Shown: positions 1 through 9,055, numbered from the stretch's first letter. The stretch is DNA of 19,699 nt from CAYNFS01 sp964396685 (GCA_964396685.1 CAYNFS010000015.1:1-19699), one strand, 5' to 3'. The notes: generated by a model not told the origin, from the sequence alone. Translations and numbers: made by a program.

Positions 1-14
1 GACAAAAACAAAAA

Positions 15-2615
15 ATGCATAAAAAACTGATGAAGAAGTCATCGTTTTATGCCAGCTGGCACAAGCAGCCGCAGTATAAGCTTTTCAACTGGCTGCTTTT
101 TGTTTTGATTGCCGGTTTTGTGACCACAATTTTGGTTTCCAAAATTGAGGTTGATTTGAGCACGAGCGTCGGCGTCGTTTCTGACCTCACTCCCCCGTCT
201 GTTGGTGTTACTTATCCTCCCGACGGCGCTACAGTGTCCGGGAGGACGTATATTACCGTTATGTCCGACGATGATTCGGGGCGGATTAGCCAAATGTCAG
301 TATACATTGACGGCAATTTGACGCCTGACAGCTATTTGACTAGTCTCGCGCGAAGTCGGGTTTGGGATACCACTTCTTACGCCCCCGGCCCCCACACCAT
401 TTATGCGAAGGTGACGGATCCTTCCGGCAATATTACCACCAGTAAGGTAATCACGATAAATGTTTCAAACGGTTCAGGTGGTACGGACACGACCCCTCCC
501 ATAGTACCCGCCAATTTGACCGCTACGGCTGTTTCTTGCGGCCAAGTCAATCTGTCCTGGGCCGCCTCCACTGACCTGAACGGTTCAGGGGTCAGGAGCT
601 ATCATATTTACCGCAATGGCGAGATCAAGAACATCGCGGCAGGCCGCACCGCGTTGTCTGACACGGTTTATATTCAATCCTCCGCTGCCCTGACGTATTA
701 TCTGACCGCTGAAGATTGGGCGGGCAACAAATCGGCCCAAAGCAATCAAGCAACTGTCAGTACCCCGTCTTGCTCTCAAACCGTAAGCGAGGAGGTGGTG
801 GATAATGTGGCGAACCCATTTTTTCCCAGTCTGGATCGCGGGCCTCTGGGCAAAGCCACAGCCGCGCACGGTTCAAGAAGTGCCATAATTTATCAAAAGC
901 TAAACACCCAGCTCACCCATGACACTTATTTGTACCTCAAGGATGAAGACACCGGTGCCGCATCCAAGTTTTTACTGCACAGCTATCCCGGCTATAACCA
1001 AATAGAAGCTGAATATGTTTTGACCGGCCTTACCGAGCTGTGGACTTTGTCTTTTGAAGAAAGTTTGATGGGAAGACTGCAAGTCAACCAATACCAGCTT
1101 AGCGGTTCACCCATTCCAACCTCGGCCAGGCTTATTTCTTCCAAATCACTGGGCGATCAGTCCTCTTCTGCCCAATCATTGGTGCGGCTAAATAGCGGAG
1201 CGCTGCTGGCAGTTTGGAATGAGGATCGCGGCTACACCGGTCCCGTGGCGGTAGGTTTTGCTTACCGCAGTCCGGGTGGCGTGTGGAGTGTGCAGTTTCC
1301 GGTTTATCCCGAGGGAAACTTGAGCAATGTCATGTACCAATCGCAATTTGCCGTCGCCCAGCATCCAGCAGATAACAGCATCTGGGTATTTGACAAACGC
1401 GATAGCACCAGTTACATCACGGCTTTTCACTTCACCGAAACACCGGACGGGCTTAATTTAGACTGGATCAACAACGCGTATATTAAAAACGCCCAGTGTG
1501 ATGTCGCTCAACTCTGGTGCCAACAATCAACTTCTTACTACGACGGCGTAAACGGGCCGGAAGGAGAATTTCCTTTTCTTGTTGCCGCCGCTGACCCGGC
1601 CCGCAACGGCATTTTGCTGGCTTATCAAAGCCGGCTTTATCAACTTGTTTATATTGATCCTCTTTACCAGGGCAGTGGCGACAATTGGAACAGCATTTTT
1701 CTTAAACAGGCCCCAATTACCATTGCCCAAATCCAGGCGGACGGCAGCAAAACTTTTATGCCCACGCCGGCAACCACAGAGCGGATAAGCGCTTTTGGTT
1801 TCTCGGCGCTGTCTGACGGAGGTTTGCATTTGGTTTATCTGCCTGTTAATCATCAAACTTTGACCCGGAACGAGGTGTATGCCACGAGATACTATGCCGG
1901 CTCCTGGAGCGTTCCTCATCTGGTCGGGTATGGCTTTTTCAATTTTGACGCAAATGGCGGGCTTCCGCTCGTCTACAGTACCGACAAGCCCCAAATTGCT
2001 TTCTTAACCCCTGACCGGATGATCCGCTCATTCAGCTTGGATGGCGCGCCCGGCGGAGATTTGATTGCTCCCAGTGCGGCAGTCACTTCGCCTGCTCAAG
2101 GCTCGACTGTCTCCGGCATTGTTACCCTGTCCGCTGACGCTTCGGATAATGTGGCAGTAGCGGGGGTAACTTTCAAATTGGACGGCGCGCCTCTTGCTCC
2201 GGAAGATGCTGTACAGCCTTACAACGTGTCTTGGAACAGCGCTCAAACAACCAACGGCTCCCATACCCTCACCGCCGTGGCCCGCGACACGTCCGGCAAC
2301 ACGAGCGAGTCAAGCCCTGTCCTCATAACCGTAAATAACGGCGATGCGATTGCGCCCGCTGTCGTTATCACCAATCCTCCTGACGGTTCAACAGTCAAAA
2401 CCCAGGTGACAATTTCTGCATCAGCCGCGGATAATGCGGGAGTGACCAAACTTGAGCTTTACATTGACGGCAATCTCGTTTCGCAGAAGTCCGGGAGCTC
2501 CATAAGCTACAGATGGAATTCGCGGAAGGCCGGTTTAGGCCCCCATACCATCAAGGCCCAAGCTTATGATGCGGCTGGGAATATCGGTTCTGTTTTAATC
2601 ACGGTTAGTAGATGA
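15..2615 (+). CDS. Membrane-anchored surface protein: Ig-like, FN3, propeller-like core, two C-terminal Ig-like domains
   Basis: An 866-aa protein predicted to sit outside the cell on a single N-terminal anchor. A basic tail is followed by a hydrophobic segment at about residues 24-42. Then come an Ig-like domain (about 60-150, with PPDGATVSG and a VYIDG strand), an FN3-like domain (about 160-250), a long region (about 260-680) rich in short beta-strand patterns that looks like a propeller, and two Ig-like domains (about 685-775 and 780-866). The last contains DNAGVTKLELYIDG. The frame is open to the left edge of the window, so the true start may lie upstream; ATG 15 is used because the anchor follows at a normal distance. 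Its TGA overlaps the ATG of the next gene (ATGA), indicating coupled translation. No catalytic motif was recognised. The architecture is clear; the binding target is unknown. Confidence 0.8.
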   Translation: MHKKLMKKSSFYASWHKQPQYKLFNWLLFVLIAGFVTTILVSKIEVDLSTSVGVVSDLTPPSVGVTYPPDGATVSGRTYITVMSDDDSGRISQMSVYIDGNLTPDSYLTSLARSRVWDTTSYAPGPHTIYAKVTDPSGNITTSKVITINVSNGSGGTDTTPPIVPANLTATAVSCGQVNLSWAASTDLNGSGVRSYHIYRNGEIKNIAAGRTALSDTVYIQSSAALTYYLTAEDWAGNKSAQSNQATVSTPSCSQTVSEEVVDNVANPFFPSLDRGPLGKATAAHGSRSAIIYQKLNTQLTHDTYLYLKDEDTGAASKFLLHSYPGYNQIEAEYVLTGLTELWTLSFEESLMGRLQVNQYQLSGSPIPTSARLISSKSLGDQSSSAQSLVRLNSGALLAVWNEDRGYTGPVAVGFAYRSPGGVWSVQFPVYPEGNLSNVMYQSQFAVAQHPADNSIWVFDKRDSTSYITAFHFTETPDGLNLDWINNAYIKNAQCDVAQLWCQQSTSYYDGVNGPEGEFPFLVAAADPARNGILLAYQSRLYQLVYIDPLYQGSGDNWNSIFLKQAPITIAQIQADGSKTFMPTPATTERISAFGFSALSDGGLHLVYLPVNHQTLTRNEVYATRYYAGSWSVPHLVGYGFFNFDANGGLPLVYSTDKPQIAFLTPDRMIRSFSLDGAPGGDLIAPSAAVTSPAQGSTVSGIVTLSADASDNVAVAGVTFKLDGAPLAPEDAVQPYNVSWNSAQTTNGSHTLTAVARDTSGNTSESSPVLITVNNGDAIAPAVVITNPPDGSTVKTQVTISASAADNAGVTKLELYIDGNLVSQKSGSSISYRWNSRKAGLGPHTIKAQAYDAAGNIGSVLITVSR

Positions 2616-4813
2616 AACAAAATCAAAATCGCGCCATTTTCCACTGGCTTCTTTTTCTCCTGATTTCCGGCTTTGTCACGGCCGCACTTCTTGACAAAAT
2701 TGAGGTTGATTTGAGCACGAGCATCGGACGCACCGAAACTTCTCCCGATTTGCCGGCGCTGACCGGACAGCTTTTGGCGGCCGCTCAAAGGCGTAATCCC
2801 GGCCTCACAGATTTGGCGCAGAAACGGCGCCAAGTTATTCTTGACGCTTTGGACGATGATCCGGAGGGAGTTTTTTTGGCTATGATGCCGGATCAAGTCA
2901 GGAGATCTCTTCCCCAACCGGTTCAACAGTTCCTGGAAAGGCCAATTGACGTTCAGGGAGAGTTAATCGTTTATCACATTGATTATGACGACGGCAGAGC
3001 TTCGAGGAATATCTACGAGCTCGCTGATATAAATGGCCGTCGGTATAAACTTCATTTCGCTGATCAGGCCTTCCAACTTCTTACCGGCTCAAAAGTCCGG
3101 GTTAAAGGTTTTGTCATGGATTCGGAGATTGTTCTGGCGGCCGCAGGAGGGGACATCGGTTTGCAGGTTTTAGCGGCCGCGTCAGAGCTTCCAACTATTG
3201 GAGACCAGAGAACCTTGGCCATTTTGCTTAATTTTGCTGATAACACTTCCCAGCCTTTTACTAAAGAGACCATTTATGCCGAGATGTTTACCAACCCGAT
3301 CTCAACAAATCTTTACGCAAGGGAAGTCTCTTACAACCAAACCTCGTATTCGGGCGATGTCGTCGGTTGGTACACGATAAATTACACGAGCGCCAATGGC
3401 GAGTGCGATACGCTCGCATGGGTGACTGCCGCGGAAAGTCAAGCGACCGCCCAAGGCATAGATGTGGCTGGCTACCCCAGAAGGATGTATATATTTCCCC
3501 AGATTCCCGGTTGCGGATTTGCCGGAATGGCCACTGTGGGCGGCAACCCAAGCAGGAGCTATTATCGCGGGAATCACGACTCTTACAGGCCAAACGGAAA
3601 TGTGATGCTGTTTACTCACGAGCTCGGCCATAATCTCGGGATGCATCATGCCAGCGCAATTGATTGCGGCGCCAAAGCAATTGATGTTTATGATAATTGC
3701 AACGTGGGGGAATATGGCGATGCTTTTGACCCGATGGGATGGTGGAATTTGTTTCACTATTCCAGCGCGCACAAAGTTCAGCTGAAATGGCTTACCAGTC
3801 CTCAAGTCCAGACGGTTACGGCAGGCGGCAATTATGTCATTTTACCCCTGGAGAATTCCGGCGCTAACATTAAGGCACTAAGAATTTCTAAGCCGGATAC
3901 TGCGCCTGATGAGTATTACATAAGTTATAGACAACCAGTCGGCTTTGATGACGGCATCAATAGCGGTATCTCGGGCGGTGCTAGTATTCATATCTGGCAA
4001 AGCACCCAACCTATAGACATCAGGCTTTTGAACCCACGCACCAGATTTATAGATACCACCCCCGCAACGGAGAGCTTTGATGACGCGGCGCTCGCGGACG
4101 GTACTATTTTCAACGATGCTATCAACGGCATTAGCATTACCCAACTTGGCCACGATGCAAATTCAGCTACAGTTTCAGTAACGTTCGGGCCTGGCACTTG
4201 CGGCCAATACGATCCTTGGGTTACCGTAAGCGGCTCCCAGTCCGGCAAAAAAGGCGAGACCAAAATCTATACTATTACCGTAACCAACAAGGATTCTCTG
4301 GCCTGCCCAAACACCACGTTTGCTTTGACAAGCTCGCCTCCTGCCGGCTGGACAGCCAGTCTTTCCCAAAATTCCATTTCTTTGTCACCGGGAACCAGCG
4401 GGACGGTAACTCTTTCCTTAACTTCAGCAAGCGACGCTCTTGACGGCTATTACTATGCGACGATTCAGGTTGCGGATATTGCCAACCCGAATCATTCGGC
4501 AACTGCAACTGCCATTTATTATGTCTATACTCCGGCAGGCGACTCTACCGCTCCATCTGTGAGAATTTCCCAGCCGCTTGACGGAGCCACAGTCAAGGGT
4601 CAGGTAACCGTTTACGCGTACGCCTCCGACAATGTCGGTGTTACAAAGCTGGAACTGTACATAGATGGAAAATTGGTCAGACAGACATCTTCTAGCAGCA
4701 TTAGCTACCGCTGGAATAGCAATAAAGCAACTAAAGGCTCCCATACTATCCAGGCTAAAGCCTATGATGCCGCGGGCAATGTCGGTAGCCATACTATCGT
4801 GGTAACCAAGTAG
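2612..4813 (+). CDS. Membrane-anchored metzincin protease (M11/gametolysin-like) with NEW3-like and Ig-like domains
   Basis: A 733-aa predicted extracellular zinc protease. Residues about 9-31 are a hydrophobic anchor almost matching that of the preceding gene. A pre-domain (about 110-190) precedes the catalytic domain. The catalytic motif HELGHNLGMHH lies at 336-346, giving the HExxHxxGxxH zinc site with Glu337, and DPMGWWN (373-379) supplies a plausible Met-turn at Met375. This pattern fits metzincins, with peptidase family M11 the closest match from memory. About 528-640 resembles the NPCBM-associated NEW3 beta-sandwich. About 650-733 is an Ig-like domain strongly similar to the last domain of the upstream protein. 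The start overlaps the upstream stop by 4 nt, so the two are an operon and may act on the same surface target. The protease call is firm; the substrate is unknown. Confidence 0.88.
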   Translation: MKQNQNRAIFHWLLFLLISGFVTAALLDKIEVDLSTSIGRTETSPDLPALTGQLLAAAQRRNPGLTDLAQKRRQVILDALDDDPEGVFLAMMPDQVRRSLPQPVQQFLERPIDVQGELIVYHIDYDDGRASRNIYELADINGRRYKLHFADQAFQLLTGSKVRVKGFVMDSEIVLAAAGGDIGLQVLAAASELPTIGDQRTLAILLNFADNTSQPFTKETIYAEMFTNPISTNLYAREVSYNQTSYSGDVVGWYTINYTSANGECDTLAWVTAAESQATAQGIDVAGYPRRMYIFPQIPGCGFAGMATVGGNPSRSYYRGNHDSYRPNGNVMLFTHELGHNLGMHHASAIDCGAKAIDVYDNCNVGEYGDAFDPMGWWNLFHYSSAHKVQLKWLTSPQVQTVTAGGNYVILPLENSGANIKALRISKPDTAPDEYYISYRQPVGFDDGINSGISGGASIHIWQSTQPIDIRLLNPRTRFIDTTPATESFDDAALADGTIFNDAINGISITQLGHDANSATVSVTFGPGTCGQYDPWVTVSGSQSGKKGETKIYTITVTNKDSLACPNTTFALTSSPPAGWTASLSQNSISLSPGTSGTVTLSLTSASDALDGYYYATIQVADIANPNHSATATAIYYVYTPAGDSTAPSVRISQPLDGATVKGQVTVYAYASDNVGVTKLELYIDGKLVRQTSSSSISYRWNSNKATKGSHTIQAKAYDAAGNVGSHTIVVTK

Positions 4814-4851
4814 GCTTTTTGGCTTACTTTAGCCAAAAATTCGAGTTGTGG

Positions 4852-4880
4852 TTGACAATTTTAGCAAAACAGCGTACACT
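4852..4880 (+). promoter_or_regulatory. Sigma70-type promoter for the repeat surface protein
   Basis: TTGACA at 4852-4857 and TACACT at 4875-4880 are separated by exactly 17 nt, predicting a start site near 4887. A second TATAAT at 4907-4912 has no convincing -35 box. If that one were used, transcripts would begin near 4919 and the most upstream ATG (4917) would be lost. Confidence 0.7.
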
Positions 4881-4967
4881 TAGCTGTTATTTTTTATTTT
4901 TTAATGTATAATCAATATGAGTTATATTTATATTAACTTTACAAAAATAAACATGAAATATATTGAT

Positions 4968-7900
4968 ATGCGCAAAAAAACAAAAAAGCGCGGGTTTTTA
5001 CATAATTCATTTAACCGCATGTCTATTTTGAGAAAACTTCTCAAACCCAGCCTGGCCTACATCGGGGTCATGGTTTTGGTTTTGCAGTTGGTGTTGCCGG
5101 TAGTGGTTGGGGCGTCAGGGCCGTCCGCAAATTTAGATCAGTGCCGCAATGGAACGGTTTCCAGTCCAGAGGATTGTCTTGATGTCGGCGGCGCTCTGGG
5201 TTGGGAGAATGGTAATGCGGGAAGTTCGCAGGCGCATTACATTGAGGGGGAATCTGTTGCCTACCGGGTAGTTATGGAAAATCTTCCTATCGCTACACCA
5301 ATTACCATTACTTTGGGTTATGATATAAGGCGTAATAGCAAGCATGCTATTGACTATCTAACTCATTATGACCGAATAGCCGAAAATGTTGATCCAACAG
5401 ATGGAGTTTCGGGAATAGCCGGTTCTCCTAGTACTTTAGCGATTCCAGCACCAAGTTCTGCCGGCTCTCCGATTCCCGGCCAGCCGACTGATAGCTTTAA
5501 TGCTTTGCCGGCGGGCGAACGGGTAATGAGTCTTTGGAACGGAACCATAACCGGGATTTCTTATGGCAGTCAAGGGAGCCTAACAGATAGTCAATCGGAG
5601 ACACAAATTGCGGTAACCTTTACGGCTAGTAATTCCACCACTGTTCTTGCCTGGGGTGGTCATATTGGAAGTCGTTTGGATTGGGGAGTGGGAAATTCTG
5701 CAGGGGACATCAGCGGCTCGCCTTACCATATGAGACTTATCAGTTGGACGCAAGGTAATCTAGGTCAGCAGGACCGCTCCTTAAGCGCGGGCGCTGTTGA
5801 ACCGCCACCTCCCCCAGAGGAAGGCACCATTGTCATCATCAAAGACACAGTGCCCAACGGGCCGCAGGACTTTGCCTACACCACAACTGGCGGGCTGACG
5901 CCCTCCACTTTCAGCTTGGATGATGATACTGACGGCACGCTTTCCAATACTCAAACATTTAGCAATGTTGCTGTTGGGACCTACTCTGTGAGCGAGACGC
6001 CAGTTTCGGGATTTGATCTAACCAACACAAGCTGTATTAGCTCAATTGGAGATACGGAGAGTGCCGGCAGTCTGGAGCTGGATAATGGCGAGACAATCAC
6101 CTGCACTTTCACCAATACCCAGCGCGGAACAATCATAATCGTCAAGGATACAGTTCCTAATGACAGCACTGATTTTGAGTTTACCAGTCAATCACTAAGT
6201 CCAGCGGCATTTACTCTGTCAGATGGCCAGTCCGAGAATTTTAGCGATTTGCCGCCGGGAACTTATGATGTTTCCGAGACCGCGGATCCCGACTACGACA
6301 CTTTCGCTTCCTGCGACGATCAGAGTAATCCGTCCTCAATCCAACTTGATCCTGGAGAAACCGTAACCTGCACTTTCGTGAATACTATCAAGCAGGGCGG
6401 AATTACTGTAGTCAAACTGACCAATCCGCAGTCAAGCCAGGAAAGTTTTGAATTTGATCCCGACTGGGGAAGCAATTTTACGCTCACAGGAAACGGCGAT
6501 TTTGAGAATTTTCAATTAGATCCTGGGCCATATTCCGTAAGTGAAATAAATGTCCCATCAGGCTGGGATTTGACATCAGCCACTTGTGTTGATCAGGATC
6601 AAGATTCGCAGTCGCCGAACAGCATCACGCTTGAGCCCGACGGGAGTGTGACTTGCACATTTGTCAATACTCAACGCGGGCAGATTATCGTGAGCAAGGT
6701 GACTGACCCTGAAGGGGCAGAGGCAAGTTTTGAGTTTGAAACTGATTACTCAAGCAATTTCTTCCTCGTAGACGGGGAGCAGGATGAGTCGGAGTTGCTT
6801 GAGCCAGGGACTTATTCGGTAAGCGAGATTATCCCTGATGGCTGGGAGCTAACCTCGGCTGTCTGTTCTGATGACAGTGATCCAGAAAGCATTAGCCTTG
6901 AGGCAGGGGAGATAGTGACCTGTACTTTTACCAATACCCAGCAGGGTAAAATTATTGTTGAGAAGCAGACTGATCCTGATAGTAGCGAGGCAAGTTTTGA
7001 GTTTGAAACTGATTACTCAAACAATTTCTTCCTCGCAGATGGGCAGCAGAATGACTCCGGCTTTTTGAGCCCGGGGACTTACTCGGTTTCAGAAAACGTG
7101 CCGGCTGGTTGGGATTTGACCTCTGCCACCTGCAGTGATCAAAGCGACCCGTCAGAGGTCTCGTTGCAGGCCGGCGAAACCGTAACCTGCACTTTCACCA
7201 ATACCCAGCTTGGGACAATCATCGTAGAGAAAGACATTGTCCCGGATGACGAGGAAGCGACCTTTGGTTTCTTGAGCGAGACTTTAAGCCCCTCGGAATT
7301 TAGCCTCGGCGATGGCGGAACGCAAACCTTTGAAAACCTTGAACCGGGAACTTATGATGTAAGTGAGCTTGCCAATGAGGATTACAACACCACCGCAAGC
7401 TGCAGTGACGAAAGCGACCCGCAAGAGATTATTCTCGGGGCTGGCGAGACCATAACCTGTACTTTTACCAATACCCTCAAGCAGGGCGGGATTACGATCG
7501 TTAAGCAAACTAATCCAGATGAGAGCAGTCAGTCTTTCGAATTTGACCCAAGCTGGGGAGAGAACTTTACTCTTTCTGACGGGCAATCGCAAGGAAGCGG
7601 GACCCTAGACCCCGGGGTCTACTCGGTTAGCGAGGTTAATATTCCCTCCGGCTGGTCTTTGACTTCTGCAACATGCAGTGACGAAAGCGATCCCTCCTCA
7701 ATCAGCTTGGGCCCTGATGAAAGCATTACTTGTACGTTCACCAATACTCAAAACCAAGAACCACCCCCACCTCCTCCTCCGCCTCCTTCAGGCGGTGGTG
7801 GGGGTGGCGGGAGTGTCCAGGCCAGCCGGCCCAGCAGTCCCACGAGCATTCCGATTGAACCGCCGGCTCCGCAGGTATTGGGCGAGCAAATCACAGCGCC

Positions 7901-8048
7901 TCTTCCCCAGCCGGAAGTGGCCGGGGTACAGGAGTTGCCGCGCACCGGGGCAAGCGCTGTGACGTGGTTTGATGCGTTAGTCGGTCTCATGCTGATCGGA
8001 GCGCTAGGACTGGCTCGTGTCCGAAGAGAGCCCAGCGTGGAATTTTGA
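4968..8048 (+). CDS. Large secreted surface protein: seven CnaB/prealbumin-like repeats and an LPRTG-type C-terminal sorting signal
   Basis: A predicted cell-surface stalk or adhesin. Residues here are numbered from the longest possible start, ATG 4917. ATG 4968 (residue 18) is preferred because it begins a basic stretch (MRKKTKKRGF), while the AT-rich codons before it look non-coding; ATG 4953 and the Met at residue 35 are alternatives, and none has a Shine-Dalgarno sequence. A signal-peptide-like hydrophobic run ends near VVVGASG. A unique N-domain (about 68-295) contains GHIGSRLDWG and PYHMRL. Seven repeats of about 90 aa (303-945) follow, then a Pro-rich/Gly-rich linker, LPRTG at 1007-1011, a hydrophobic helix and a tail with RVRRE. 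That tail matches sortase-type wall sorting signals, but no sortase gene is in the window. The gene has its own promoter and terminator. Confidence 0.85.
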   Translation: MRKKTKKRGFLHNSFNRMSILRKLLKPSLAYIGVMVLVLQLVLPVVVGASGPSANLDQCRNGTVSSPEDCLDVGGALGWENGNAGSSQAHYIEGESVAYRVVMENLPIATPITITLGYDIRRNSKHAIDYLTHYDRIAENVDPTDGVSGIAGSPSTLAIPAPSSAGSPIPGQPTDSFNALPAGERVMSLWNGTITGISYGSQGSLTDSQSETQIAVTFTASNSTTVLAWGGHIGSRLDWGVGNSAGDISGSPYHMRLISWTQGNLGQQDRSLSAGAVEPPPPPEEGTIVIIKDTVPNGPQDFAYTTTGGLTPSTFSLDDDTDGTLSNTQTFSNVAVGTYSVSETPVSGFDLTNTSCISSIGDTESAGSLELDNGETITCTFTNTQRGTIIIVKDTVPNDSTDFEFTSQSLSPAAFTLSDGQSENFSDLPPGTYDVSETADPDYDTFASCDDQSNPSSIQLDPGETVTCTFVNTIKQGGITVVKLTNPQSSQESFEFDPDWGSNFTLTGNGDFENFQLDPGPYSVSEINVPSGWDLTSATCVDQDQDSQSPNSITLEPDGSVTCTFVNTQRGQIIVSKVTDPEGAEASFEFETDYSSNFFLVDGEQDESELLEPGTYSVSEIIPDGWELTSAVCSDDSDPESISLEAGEIVTCTFTNTQQGKIIVEKQTDPDSSEASFEFETDYSNNFFLADGQQNDSGFLSPGTYSVSENVPAGWDLTSATCSDQSDPSEVSLQAGETVTCTFTNTQLGTIIVEKDIVPDDEEATFGFLSETLSPSEFSLGDGGTQTFENLEPGTYDVSELANEDYNTTASCSDESDPQEIILGAGETITCTFTNTLKQGGITIVKQTNPDESSQSFEFDPSWGENFTLSDGQSQGSGTLDPGVYSVSEVNIPSGWSLTSATCSDESDPSSISLGPDESITCTFTNTQNQEPPPPPPPPPSGGGGGGGSVQASRPSSPTSIPIEPPAPQVLGEQITAPLPQPEVAGVQELPRTGASAVTWFDALVGLMLIGALGLARVRREPSVEF
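5823..7752 (+). repeat. Seven tandem ~90-aa coding repeats (CnaB/prealbumin-like)
   Basis: Repeat units begin at 5823, 6126, 6396, 6678, 6945, 7212 and 7485. Each starts with a strand of the form G-x-I-x-V-x-K, has a central YxVSE-type motif (YSVSE or YDVSE), carries two cysteines, and ends in CTF-[TV]-NT. Bases 6720-6753 and 6987-7020 (units 4 and 5) are identical over 34 nt, 267 nt (89 codons) apart, which points to a recent internal duplication. Units 2 and 6 resemble each other, as do units 3 and 7, suggesting block duplication. Confidence 0.85.
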
Positions 8049-8088
8049 TAGTATTCGATTTATAGTAAGTAACAAGCTACACAAAATG

Positions 8089-8122
8089 CCCCCCATCCGC
8101 TCATAAGGTGGAGGGGTTTTTT
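8089..8122 (+). terminator. Intrinsic terminator after the repeat surface protein
   Basis: A C-rich arm (8089-8098) pairs with GGTGGAGGGG (8107-8116) with two single-base bulges. The loop is about 8 nt and the stem is followed directly by six T residues (8117-8122). Confidence 0.8.
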
Positions 8123-8154
8123 GTTTCCACGCGCACTTTTCAATTCACTCCCTG

Positions 8155-8209
8155 GATTGCACCATTTTGGTCGATCGACCAATCCCGTGCAATCAATAGA
8201 TTTCGCAAA
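8155..8209. repeat. Hairpin element copy 1 (TTGGTCGATCGACCAA core)
   Basis: The perfect 16-bp palindrome TTGGTCGATCGACCAA (8167-8182) is enclosed by an outer inverted repeat GATTGCAC (8155-8162) / GTGCAATC (8187-8194). The two stems are separated by unpaired CATT and TCCC. Bases 8157-8209 match copy 2 (9094-9146) over 53 nt with one difference (A8198 versus G9135). It lies upstream of the LuxR-like gene promoter. Confidence 0.9.
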
Positions 8210-8228
8210 GATCGGCAAAGCTCACCCC

Positions 8229-8258
8229 TTGACACATCGATTTCGTTTTTAGTAGACT
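8229..8258 (+). promoter_or_regulatory. Sigma70-type promoter for the LuxR-like regulator
   Basis: TTGACA at 8229-8234, an 18-nt spacer, and TAGACT at 8253-8258. The predicted start site is near 8265, giving a leader of about 55 nt that ends in a purine-rich ribosome site (GAGGGGGACAG, 8309-8319) before ATG 8321. Hairpin element copy 1 lies 20 nt upstream of the -35 box, a position where a bound protein could act. Confidence 0.65.
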
Positions 8259-8320
8259 GATTAGTTCTGCCTAAAGCGTTTACGACTCGCCGGCAGAGCA
8301 ATAAACACGAGGGGGACAGA

Positions 8321-9055
8321 ATGAAAATCGGCTATTTCGTAATGGAAGATCTTTCCGTTGTCATGAAAAATTTTTTGCACGGTTCCGAATTCAGGATCGC
8401 GTGGAGCGCGCGTTCGGTCCTTGAGTGCATGTTTTTGCTTGCGGGGAAGTCTGTGCCTAAGCTTTTCCTGTTCGATTGCGGTTTGCGTGTGGAGGGGAGG
8501 CATCTGAATAATCTGATTTCCTACGCTAATGGGCGTGGTTGCAGGGTAGTGGCATTGGGCGATTTCCAACTGCCCGACGAGTACCGTTTGCGGCGGTGGG
8601 GGGTAAGCGGCGTCCTGCCGCGGACTTTGCGGCGGGAGGAGATTATCTTCTGTTTGACGCAAGTGGCGGAAGGCAGAATCTGCATCAATGTCGGATCCTC
8701 CGGCGCAAGCACGGAGAAGATCCGCGGAAATTTCGAGATCACATTGACTCGCCAGGAGATGAACGTTATTGACCTCCTTGCGAAAGGCATGTCCAACAAG
8801 GAAATCGCTGGTATCCTCAACTTGTCGGAGGGTACTGTCAAGGTGTATTTATCCCGTTTGTACCGTAAAACGGGCGCGCCGGGCCGCCTTGCCTTGGCTA
8901 TTATCGCACTAGGGGTGCATTCATATCCCTTCAATCCCGTCAACGGACAAGGGCCGCCTGGCGGCTTGAAGGCATTTTCGTCAGGCTCGGCAATCGGTTT
9001 CGGGGGCCTGCCAGAGGGTAAACTGATGCACCGTGTGCAGCCCCTTGAGCGCTAG
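8321..9055 (+). CDS. NarL/FixJ-type response regulator with degenerate receiver and LuxR HTH
   Basis: A 244-aa predicted DNA-binding transcription regulator. Residues 1-120 follow a receiver-domain plan: an acidic pair E9-D10 after the first strand and Asp52 (FLFD) at the phospho-acceptor place. The usual lysine near the end of the domain is replaced (GVSGVLPRT, Arg101), so normal phosphorelay switching is doubtful. Residues about 139-190 are a clear LuxR-type helix-turn-helix (LTRQEMNVIDLLAKGMSNKE, then EGTVKVYLSRLYRKTGA). The tail after about 200 is Gly/Pro-rich and matches nothing I recognise. ATG 8321 has a strong ribosome site. The gene is alone, has its own promoter and terminator, and lies between two direct copies of the hairpin element. 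No sensor kinase is nearby. The HTH call is firm; the regulon is unknown. Confidence 0.85.
   Translation: MKIGYFVMEDLSVVMKNFLHGSEFRIAWSARSVLECMFLLAGKSVPKLFLFDCGLRVEGRHLNNLISYANGRGCRVVALGDFQLPDEYRLRRWGVSGVLPRTLRREEIIFCLTQVAEGRICINVGSSGASTEKIRGNFEITLTRQEMNVIDLLAKGMSNKEIAGILNLSEGTVKVYLSRLYRKTGAPGRLALAIIALGVHSYPFNPVNGQGPPGGLKAFSSGSAIGFGGLPEGKLMHRVQPLER

Noticed and set aside
3302..3805. A 167-aa minus-strand gene inside the metzincin gene
   Set aside because: It lies wholly antisense to the catalytic domain with its HExxHxxGxxH site; no recognisable domain.
4816..4839. Intrinsic terminator after the metzincin gene
   Set aside because: TTTTTGGCT / AGCCAAAAA is a perfect 9-bp inverted repeat, but the T-run precedes and the A-run follows on both strands, the wrong order for a terminator, and no T-run follows the stem.
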